From: Vallitalea sp.
GTDB lineage: Bacteria; Bacillota; Clostridia; Lachnospirales; Vallitaleaceae
Reading direction: 5' to 3'
DNA: 64,000 bases
Assembly (NCBI RefSeq): GCF_025211055.1
Contig: NZ_JAOARO010000002.1
Coordinates: 1-64,000 of the forward strand
Below are positions 27,040 to 34,457 of this stretch, piece after piece. The notes beneath the pieces were generated by a model. It made no database searches. It had not been told where the DNA came from and saw only the letters and a program-made list of their open reading frames with translations. The position numbers and the translations under genes were made by a program. Every line of letters begins with the position of its first letter. The first letter of the stretch is position 1.

Positions 27040-28221
27040 ATGAGCAATATGCTAATCGTCCATGGTGGCGGACCTACAGTAGTAATAAACGCTTCTTTAT
27101 ATGGTGCTATTATGGAAGCCAAGAAAAATGAAGAAATAGAAGCTATATACGGAGCACTAGGTGGTACAGCAGGATTCTTAAATGAAGATTTTGTTGATTT
27201 TAATAAAGAACCACAAGAAAAAATTGAATTATTAAAAACAACACCTGCTACAGCTATTGGTACATCAAGAACACCATTATATGAAAAAGAATATAAGCAG
27301 ATGGTAGAAATTCTTAAAAAACATGATATTAAATATGTATTGTTTAATGGTGGTAATGGAACTATGGATGCTTGTGGTAATCTAGCTAAGGTAGCTAAGG
27401 AGCATGACATAAAGGTTATGGGTATACCTAAGACTATTGATAATGATTTGGCAGTTACAGACCATAGCCCAGGATTTGGAAGTATGGCAAAATACATTGC
27501 TACAGCTGTATCAGAAGTAGCACAAGATGTTAGAGCTATGCCAATACATGTTTCCATTGTGGAAGCTATGGGAAGAAATGTTGGATGGATAACTGCGGCT
27601 TCAGCACTTGCTAGAAAAAATAATGATGATGCACCTCATATGATTTTGTTACCGGAAGTTCCTTTTAAAGAGGAAGAGTTTTTAGCTAAAGTAGAGGAAC
27701 TATATAATAGATTAGGTGGCGTAGTTGTAGTAGCTAGTGAAGGCTTGAAAGATGAGCAGGGTAAACCTATTGTTCCACCTATTTTTAAAACAGAAAGAGC
27801 AACGTATTTTGGAGATGTAGGTTCTTATCTTGCTGAATTGGTTATCAAAAAGTTAGGTATAAAAGCAAGAAGTGAAAAACCTGGTATTGTAGGACGTGCC
27901 AGTGCTACTTTACAGTCTTCGGTTGATAGATTTGAAGCTATAGAAGCAGGTAGAGAAGCTGTAAGGGCGGCTTTAGCTGGTAATACAGGTATGATGGTTG
28001 GTATTGATAGAGTTAGTAATGAGCCGTATGAATGTAAATATACTTTAATACCTATAGAAAAGGTAATGATGGATGAAAAAGTGATGCCAAAAGAGTTTAT
28101 TCATGAAAATGGAATTGATGTTACAGATTCATTTATTAGATATTGTAAGCCATTAATTGGTGAAGATATCCCTGATTATGCTTATTTTGAGAGGAATAAG
28201 GAAGTTAGTAAGAAGATATGA
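27040..28221 (+). CDS. Phosphofructokinase family protein, PPi-type signature
   Basis: 393 residues. PKTIDND carries the lysine typical of PPi-dependent enzymes (ATP-dependent ones have PGTIDND). The phosphate-donor motif reads GGNGTMD instead of GGDGS, another departure from the ATP type, and EAMGRNVGW and PGIVGRA follow. It probably phosphorylates a ketohexose 6-phosphate at C1. Fructose-6-P is the textbook substrate; tagatose-6-P is plausible in this context. RBS AAAGGAGG. Negatively regulated by LacI-2 on operator evidence. Confidence 0.85.
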   Translation: MSNMLIVHGGGPTVVINASLYGAIMEAKKNEEIEAIYGALGGTAGFLNEDFVDFNKEPQEKIELLKTTPATAIGTSRTPLYEKEYKQMVEILKKHDIKYVLFNGGNGTMDACGNLAKVAKEHDIKVMGIPKTIDNDLAVTDHSPGFGSMAKYIATAVSEVAQDVRAMPIHVSIVEAMGRNVGWITAASALARKNNDDAPHMILLPEVPFKEEEFLAKVEELYNRLGGVVVVASEGLKDEQGKPIVPPIFKTERATYFGDVGSYLAELVIKKLGIKARSEKPGIVGRASATLQSSVDRFEAIEAGREAVRAALAGNTGMMVGIDRVSNEPYECKYTLIPIEKVMMDEKVMPKEFIHENGIDVTDSFIRYCKPLIGEDIPDYAYFERNKEVSKKI

Positions 28222-28248
28222 GGTTGTATTAAAGAAGGAGGGGTATAA

Positions 28249-28333
28249 GGGTCAGGGTAAAGTGTTACAATCACTTGCCCTTACCCTGAGAAGCGGTCGG
28301 TCTGCGTGATTGTAAAACTTTACCCTTCGACCG
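28249..28333 (+). other. GC-rich structured element with alternative pairings
   Basis: A 21-bp stem with one mismatch (28254-28274 with 28306-28326) is flanked by GGTC/GACC. Two other helices are mutually exclusive with it: CAGGGTAA (28253-28260) with TTACCCTG (28281-28288), and CGGTCG (28294-28299) with CGACCG (28328-28333). It lies in the 189-base gap before the isomerase gene and is GC-rich compared with its surroundings. It could be a cis-acting RNA switch or a palindromic mobile repeat. Confidence 0.55.
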
Positions 28334-28410
28334 TTTGATACGGGAGCCTATAAGTAATATATTTAACACTTGATTTTAGAAGTCAATAAAAAAGGAAAAG
28401 AGGGAAATTT

Positions 28411-29322
28411 ATGAAAGAAATATTTGTGAATCTTAAGAGGTTTGATGTACCTGTTTTAAAGGGTGGTATTTGTCCTAAGGAAAGTTCTAAGGAATGGATT
28501 GAGTGGGTTATTGCTGAGAGTATTAGGAATAATCTTGGTACATTAGATGATATTACGGTTACTTATTTATTGCCAGAATCTCTTTTAATTCCTGCGATAG
28601 AGAAGTTAAATACTTATAATGAAGATGTTAGAGCTAATATCTTTTTGGGAAGTGAAGGCGTTTATAGAGAGGATGTTGCAAAAGGTGGTAATTTTGGTGC
28701 TTTTACTACTAATCTACCAGCAGCTGCAGCTAAGAGCATGGGACTTAGTTGGTCTATAATTGGACACTCTGAGGAAAGAAAAGATAAACTTGGTATTATT
28801 GAGAGATTTGATAAGGATTATGATAGTAAGAAAGCTTCTTTTGCGGTTAATTCAATGATTAATGATGAAGTTATGTGTGCGTTAAAACAAGATATTAATG
28901 TTTTATTATGTATTGGAGAGACAGCAGAGGAAAGAGGAGAAGGGACTTTTGAAGAGCAAAAGCCTCGTATCAAAGAAGTTTTAGAAGAACAATTACAGTT
29001 ATGTCTTGATAATACATCTGATGTAATGAAGGATAATAAAATTGTTATTGGGTATGAACCTATATGGGCGATAGGACCAGGTAAGACACCTCCAGGAAAA
29101 GAGTATATAGCATTTGTTTCAGAGTGTATCAAGGATTATGTACTAAAAGAATTTGGATATGATATACCTGTAGTGTATGGTGGAGGATTGAAGGAAGAAA
29201 ATGCAGCTATGATTGCAAGTATTGATACAATCAATGGCGGTTTAGTTGCGCTTACAAAATTTGTTCAACCTGTTGCATTTGAGCCAGAAGGATTAAAAAA
29301 TATAATTATGAAATATTGTTAA
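28411..29322 (+). CDS. Triose-phosphate isomerase-like protein (long form)
   Basis: 303 residues against about 250 for ordinary TIM. Catalytic landmarks are kept: Asn and Lys in FVNLKRFD, His in IIGHSEER, and Glu in GYEPIWAIGPGK with the phosphate-gripping loop. The segment between the His and Glu motifs is about 20 residues longer, and GAFTGE is replaced by GAFTTN. It may isomerise the triose phosphates released by the adjacent aldolase, or another ketose/aldose phosphate. RBS AGAGGGA. A housekeeping tpiA is expected elsewhere. Confidence 0.85.
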   Translation: MKEIFVNLKRFDVPVLKGGICPKESSKEWIEWVIAESIRNNLGTLDDITVTYLLPESLLIPAIEKLNTYNEDVRANIFLGSEGVYREDVAKGGNFGAFTTNLPAAAAKSMGLSWSIIGHSEERKDKLGIIERFDKDYDSKKASFAVNSMINDEVMCALKQDINVLLCIGETAEERGEGTFEEQKPRIKEVLEEQLQLCLDNTSDVMKDNKIVIGYEPIWAIGPGKTPPGKEYIAFVSECIKDYVLKEFGYDIPVVYGGGLKEENAAMIASIDTINGGLVALTKFVQPVAFEPEGLKNIIMKYC

Positions 29323-29441
29323 TAAGTTTACATAAACTTAGTCATAATATAAAGTAAAAGCTATAAATATCAATAAATCTTTCTGTATAATTGGACAGAG
29401 AATTTATAAAGGATAAATAATAAAAAAATGGAGGTAACCAA

Positions 29442-30884
29442 ATGAAATTACAATTTGAATATGGACAAGGATTAATGGAAGCAAATTTACCAGATAATAC
29501 TGATGTTTTTATTCCAGGAGAAACAGTAGCAGACCCTGAGATCATTCCAGCTGAGAAATTGGAAGAGGTAACAAGACAATCTATTCTTAATCCAATAGAT
29601 CTTGAGCCTATTTCTAAACAAGTAAAAAAAGGTTCAAAAGTAACAATTATTTTCCCAGATAGAGTAAAAGGTGGATTCCAAGATAATTCACATAGAAAAG
29701 TTTCTATTCCAATTATTATTGAAGAGTGTTTAAAAGCTGGGGTAGAGAAGAAAGATATCAAATTAATCTGTAGTAACGGACTTCATAGAAAGAATACAAA
29801 AGAAGAGATCAAAAATATTCTAGGAGAAAAAGTTTTTAACGATTTCTATTATACACATCAAATAGTTAACCATGATAGTGAAGATTGGGATAATCTTGTA
29901 GACTTAGGTTATAATGAATATGGTGATAGAATAATCATGAACAAAGATGTTTATGAGTCAGATTTAGCAGTTCTAATCGGACATACACTTGGTAATCCTT
30001 ATGGAGGATATTCAGGAGGATACAAGCATAGTGCTACAGGAATAACTCACTGGAAATGTATAGGTGCACATCATATCCCAAGAGTTATGCATAGAGATGA
30101 CTTCACACCTGTTACAAAAACAAGCTTAATGAGACAAAAATTCGACCAGATCAGCCAATACATGGAAGATAAAATGGGTAAAAAATTCTTCTGTTGTGAT
30201 GCAGTCCTAGATACTTGTCAAAGACAAATAGCTGTTTTTTCAGGATATGGAGAATCTATTCAACCATTATCTTGGGACGAGGCTGATAAACGTACATTCA
30301 TCCCTTGGGCTGAAAAGAAATATGATGTAGTAGTTTTTGGTATGCCTCAAAACTTCCATTATGGTAATGGTCACGGAACTAACCCAATATTAATAATGCA
30401 AGCTATCGCTGCTAACATTATTCGTCATAAGAGAATATTAAGTGATAACTGTGTAGTTATATGCTCAACAATCTGTAATGGTTATTTCCATGATGAAGAG
30501 TTCCCTTCATATAGAGAAGTATATGAATTATTCCAAAAAGATTATAATAACACTTTACCAGACGTAGAAAAATACGGAGAATACTTATCTAACAAGCAGG
30601 AATATATTGATAAATATAGATTTAACTATGGTTATCATCCATATCATGCATTTTCAATGATTTCATGTGGACATATAGCTGAGAAAAATTGTTCAGCTGT
30701 ATATGCAGTAGGAGCTTATGAACCAGGTTTTGCAAGAGGTATGGGTATGAAAACACGTACTACTTTTGAAGAGGCATTAGAAGATGCTAAGAAATACGTT
30801 GGAGATAATCCTAATATCTTAGCTTTACCTAAGACTTTCAGAACAGCTGGTGTTCACTTAATGATGAAAGACGAAGTTTTATAG
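29442..30884 (+). CDS. LarA homologue (nickel-pincer racemase/epimerase family, DUF2088)
   Basis: 480 residues, longer than the roughly 420 of lactate racemase. LarA uses a nickel-pincer nucleotide bound to a lysine to racemise 2-hydroxy acids by hydride transfer. Here GLHRKNT (His115), GGYSGGYK (Lys195, the expected cofactor lysine) and His211 (expected Ni ligand) line up with LarA His108, Lys184 and His200. The position matching the second catalytic His174 appears to be Asn185. Substrate is unknown; genomic context suggests a sugar, sugar acid or sugar phosphate. RBS GGAGG. Cofactor genes larBCE are not in the window. Confidence 0.85.
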   Translation: MKLQFEYGQGLMEANLPDNTDVFIPGETVADPEIIPAEKLEEVTRQSILNPIDLEPISKQVKKGSKVTIIFPDRVKGGFQDNSHRKVSIPIIIEECLKAGVEKKDIKLICSNGLHRKNTKEEIKNILGEKVFNDFYYTHQIVNHDSEDWDNLVDLGYNEYGDRIIMNKDVYESDLAVLIGHTLGNPYGGYSGGYKHSATGITHWKCIGAHHIPRVMHRDDFTPVTKTSLMRQKFDQISQYMEDKMGKKFFCCDAVLDTCQRQIAVFSGYGESIQPLSWDEADKRTFIPWAEKKYDVVVFGMPQNFHYGNGHGTNPILIMQAIAANIIRHKRILSDNCVVICSTICNGYFHDEEFPSYREVYELFQKDYNNTLPDVEKYGEYLSNKQEYIDKYRFNYGYHPYHAFSMISCGHIAEKNCSAVYAVGAYEPGFARGMGMKTRTTFEEALEDAKKYVGDNPNILALPKTFRTAGVHLMMKDEVL

Positions 30885-30900
30885 AGTAGATAATCAATAA

Positions 30901-30950
30901 TAAGGAGCTGTTTAATTACCAAGAAAAGTTATATCTTGGTTAGCTCCTTA
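30901..30950 (+). terminator. Hairpin between the larA-like and aldolase genes
   Basis: TAAGGAGCT (30901-30909) pairs with AGCTCCTTA (30942-30950), and an inner ACCAAGA/TCTTGGT helix extends it. Only a weak T tract follows, so it may be a partial terminator or a processing site. Confidence 0.6.
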
Positions 30951-31020
30951 AAATAAATTAATGAGTAAAGTATAAGATTATAATTTCATATAGAAAAAAT
31001 ATAATTAGGAGGACATAATT

Positions 31021-32169
31021 ATGCCAATAGTACCTTTGAGACCTTTGTTGGAAGCATCAAATAAATATAAATTTGCTCATGGAGCATTTAATGTCAATGC
31101 TGTAGCTCAAGCAGAAGCAGTTATAGAGGTTCATGAAATGTTTCGTTCAGGAGCGATTTTACAAGCAGCCGATTTAGCTAATGGATTTATGGGCGGAAAG
31201 AAAGACTTTATGAACGCAACATTAGAAGATAAAAAAATAGGTGCAAAAAGAATAGCAGATGCAGTCAGAAAAATCGGAGAGCATTCTAAAATACCTATCG
31301 TTATCCATCTTGACCATGGTAAAGATTTTGATTCTGTGAAAGCAGCTATTGATAATGGATTTACTTCAGTTATGATTGATGGTTCACATTTACCTTATGA
31401 TGAGAATGTAGAACTTACTAGAGAAGTTGTTAAATACGCTCATCCAAGAGGAGTATCTGTTGAAGGTGAATTAGGAGTACTTGCAGGAGTTGAAGATCAT
31501 ATATTCTCAGAAACATCAACTTATACTAATCCAATGAAAGTGTGCGATTTCTTTAGTAAAACAGGTGTTGATTGTCTTGCTATTTCCTATGGAACTATGC
31601 ACGGAGCTTCAAAAGGAAAGAATGCAAAACTTAGAAAAGAAATAGCTATAGCTTCTATGGAGAACTTAAGACATGAAGGAATCTTCGGAGCGTTAGTATC
31701 ACACGGTTCATCAACAGTTCCTAGATATATAGTAGACGAGATTAATAGCTTAGATGGAGATATTCAAAATGCATATGGTATTTCTGTAAAGGAATTAATG
31801 TCAGTAATACCTTTGGGTATTGGTAAGATAAACGTAGATACAGATATAAGATTAGCAGTTACTCGTAATATAAGAGAATATTTCTTAAATAATCCAAGTA
31901 AACAAAAAAGCGATTCTGTAGGTGGTATCTGGACAATTATGGACAATAATAAGAGTGCATTCGATCCTAGAGTTTACTTAACACCAATTATGGATACTCT
32001 ATTAACTGGAAATGAACCTGATAGTGATATTTCTGATATAACAGATTGTGTTAGACGTGGTGTAAAAGAAGTAGTTGGAACATTAATTGTCAATTTTGGT
32101 TCAGTAGGTTACGCTCCAAAAATTGAGAATGTATCATTAGAAGAAATGATTAAGAGATATAAGGGTTAA
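31021..32169 (+). CDS. Class II (zinc) aldolase, fructose/tagatose-bisphosphate type
   Basis: 382 residues, longer than the usual 285-310. Zinc and catalytic motifs are present: HLDHGKDFD with the catalytic Asp and the metal His, VEGELGVLAG, SYGTMHG, SHGSST and GKINVDTD. There is an extra C-terminal region of about 60 residues. It should cleave a ketose-1,6-bisphosphate into dihydroxyacetone phosphate and glyceraldehyde-3-P. Stereochemistry (fructose or tagatose) is not decidable here. RBS TAGGAGGA. Last gene of the cassette. Confidence 0.87.
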   Translation: MPIVPLRPLLEASNKYKFAHGAFNVNAVAQAEAVIEVHEMFRSGAILQAADLANGFMGGKKDFMNATLEDKKIGAKRIADAVRKIGEHSKIPIVIHLDHGKDFDSVKAAIDNGFTSVMIDGSHLPYDENVELTREVVKYAHPRGVSVEGELGVLAGVEDHIFSETSTYTNPMKVCDFFSKTGVDCLAISYGTMHGASKGKNAKLRKEIAIASMENLRHEGIFGALVSHGSSTVPRYIVDEINSLDGDIQNAYGISVKELMSVIPLGIGKINVDTDIRLAVTRNIREYFLNNPSKQKSDSVGGIWTIMDNNKSAFDPRVYLTPIMDTLLTGNEPDSDISDITDCVRRGVKEVVGTLIVNFGSVGYAPKIENVSLEEMIKRYKG

Positions 32170-32216
32170 TAAGTCAATAAAGATAAAAGGTCATTGATTT
32201 AGATACAATAAATAGA

Positions 32217-32264
32217 TAGAGCTGTCTAATAAACCGTTATGGTTAACTTAGACAGCTCTATTTT
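32217..32264. terminator. Bidirectional terminator after the aldolase gene
   Basis: TAGAGCTGTCTAA (32217-32229) pairs perfectly with TTAGACAGCTCTA (32248-32260), with an inner AACC/GGTT helix and a following T tract. Confidence 0.88.
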
Positions 32265-32274
32265 CAATAATAAG

Positions 32275-34101
32275 TTAGCTTTTTAATTTATCGTTGATAT
32301 ATTCGGACACATTTTCCTCTAAAAGATAAAGTGGTATTTCACCATTTATTAATATCACATCATGAAATTCTTTTATGTCAAAATCATCACCAAGAGATTT
32401 CATGGCTTTTTCTTTTAGATTATTAATAAAATATCTGCCATATGCATAATGTAATGTTTCGCCTGGATTAGCAATGGCTCTATCTACTATGGATTCGATT
32501 TGTTTGCCAAAATACAAAGAATACGTGTTGATAACCTCTTCTCTAGAAGTTCCATAGTAATGTAGATATAGATCAACCAAAGTTAAAAGTGCATAAGACG
32601 CATCAAGGTTATATATCATCAATTGATTTATCTGAGGGCTACCGTAATCAATAAAACCAAAAGCTAAACCTTCAACATATGAAGCCCAACCTTCAGAAAA
32701 ACAAGTAAAATCAATAGCTTTTCTAATATTAGGTATATTTTCTTGCTGGTATGCTATAGAAAATTGAAAATGATGTCCGGGAATTCCCTCATGACATACA
32801 ACAAGGAAATCACTGATATTAAGATTGTTATAAACTGAATTCTGCAAAAACATGTTTCCATATTTCTTAAGATCAATACTAACAGGTAGGTAAAATGCAC
32901 TTGGCAAATCTTTTTCCAAATAGTTAGGGATAGTTTTACTATTAATTTTTGGAATATGATAATCATAAAAATTCTTATTGGTTAATTCTTTACATTTTTG
33001 GTATAACTCTTCAAAATTATTAAAGGGCTTTGGCTGTAAGTCATTTATTTCATTAAGCTCAGGGTATTTTTCAAGTATGGACTGTATTCCTTTGGATGAT
33101 TCAATAAATGAGTCATTAGCCCACTCAAAAAGATCTTCAGGGGTAATGTTAGTTCCTGTATTAGACTTTATTAGATGTGCATAATACTCTCTACCCTTTG
33201 GAAAGGTGTAAACACCAGAAGTAATTATTGTTTGGGATTTAATCTTTTCTAGTTCTTCGATAAGATTGGTATATGCAGGATAAACATAATCATTTATTGT
33301 TTTTAGGCATTCAGATTTAAGAGATTCTTTTTCAGAACCTGACATATCAGTTGATTGGTTAACATTATCACAGAAAGCCAAATATAGAAAATTTTCTTCT
33401 GGTGGTGTCATAAAAGCTGTGCATTGCTCAATAACTTTATTAGAAATGTATTCAGGCTGTATATAACCTTTTTGTGCTTTAACCTGTTCACCCTTCATAA
33501 GCTCAGTAATTAATGTTGGCAATTGTTTTAAACGTGCTATAAAATTATCAGCATCAGCTTTGTTTTTAATAGGAATCTGAGACATAGTAAGTGGTATACC
33601 AATGTGAAAACCTAAAGTATGCTTAATATTATAGGTATAATCAACATATTCCTCACCTTCAATATTAAGTTCCAAATAATATTTAATTATTTTATAAGAA
33701 AGCTGTTGGTCCTTAGTTAACCCAGTAATATTAAAGGTATTCAAGGTTTTCAGATTATCACGAAGATTATCATATTGTGCTTTTAATGCTTCATCGCTGA
33801 AATCATCTAATTTATCAGAGGTATCTTGTAATCCAAATTCTTGTGGAGAAGATATAAGCATGGACATCTCCAGTGGAGAAGATGTAATATACTCTTTAAA
33901 CATGTTATCAAGAAATGTATCAAACCTGCTGCTATCATCTATTTTAATATTTTCTGTAATCTGTTTTTCAGACGGTAAGTCAGGTATATATGTTATACCA
34001 TCATTAGTTTTTTTGGCACATCCACTTATTAATAGGGAGAAGATTAATAATATGTTTGGAAGAGTAATTATTAGCTTATTTCTATATAGCTTTTTAGACA
34101 T
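32275..34101 (-). CDS. DUF885 family lipoprotein (putative metallopeptidase)
   Basis: 608 residues. The N-terminal signal ends in the lipobox ISGC, so it is expected to be anchored outside the membrane. The C-terminal half has the DUF885 hallmark HEGIPGHH and SEGWASYVEGLAF, which together look like a gluzincin-type zinc site (HExxxHH plus a downstream Glu). The family is widely predicted to be peptidases, but the substrate is unknown. It is convergent with the sugar cassette and divergent from metG. Confidence 0.87.
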   Translation of the reverse strand: MSKKLYRNKLIITLPNILLIFSLLISGCAKKTNDGITYIPDLPSEKQITENIKIDDSSRFDTFLDNMFKEYITSSPLEMSMLISSPQEFGLQDTSDKLDDFSDEALKAQYDNLRDNLKTLNTFNITGLTKDQQLSYKIIKYYLELNIEGEEYVDYTYNIKHTLGFHIGIPLTMSQIPIKNKADADNFIARLKQLPTLITELMKGEQVKAQKGYIQPEYISNKVIEQCTAFMTPPEENFLYLAFCDNVNQSTDMSGSEKESLKSECLKTINDYVYPAYTNLIEELEKIKSQTIITSGVYTFPKGREYYAHLIKSNTGTNITPEDLFEWANDSFIESSKGIQSILEKYPELNEINDLQPKPFNNFEELYQKCKELTNKNFYDYHIPKINSKTIPNYLEKDLPSAFYLPVSIDLKKYGNMFLQNSVYNNLNISDFLVVCHEGIPGHHFQFSIAYQQENIPNIRKAIDFTCFSEGWASYVEGLAFGFIDYGSPQINQLMIYNLDASYALLTLVDLYLHYYGTSREEVINTYSLYFGKQIESIVDRAIANPGETLHYAYGRYFINNLKEKAMKSLGDDFDIKEFHDVILINGEIPLYLLEENVSEYINDKLKS

Positions 34102-34357
34102 AGAGTTCTCCTTTTAGCTATTATATGATTACTAATAGATATGTTTATTGAAGGAATTATATTCAGAAATACAGTTGAATTATTACTATTTCATAAAATA
34201 ATAAAATATAGATAATATTAATATTTTCATATTATAGTATAATTAATTTACAACAAAGTTTTATATGTAGATGCATAGCTCATCGTTCTTTATTTCGTAG
34301 TAAAAGGCTAAATTAATTATGAATTTATATACTAATAAAACTAACAAAAAAAATACT

Positions 34358-34386
34358 TTGCATTTTTTTTGCCAAAACTATATAAT
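34358..34386 (+). promoter_or_regulatory. Promoter of metG
   Basis: TTGCAT (34358-34363), 17-base spacer, TATAAT (34381-34386), about 70 bases before the start codon. No T-box or S-box elements are visible in the leader or in the 355-base gap. Confidence 0.65.
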
Positions 34387-34457
34387 ATATCATAACGATA
34401 AAAGGCAGATATTTATTAATCTGTAATAGATTTAAGTATATGAATGGAGGGAAAATA

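Noticed and set aside
34102..34457. Possible T-box or S-box riboswitch before metG
   Set aside because: No AGGGTGG/ACCGCG T-box sequence, S-box core or leader terminator is visible; only a promoter is supported.
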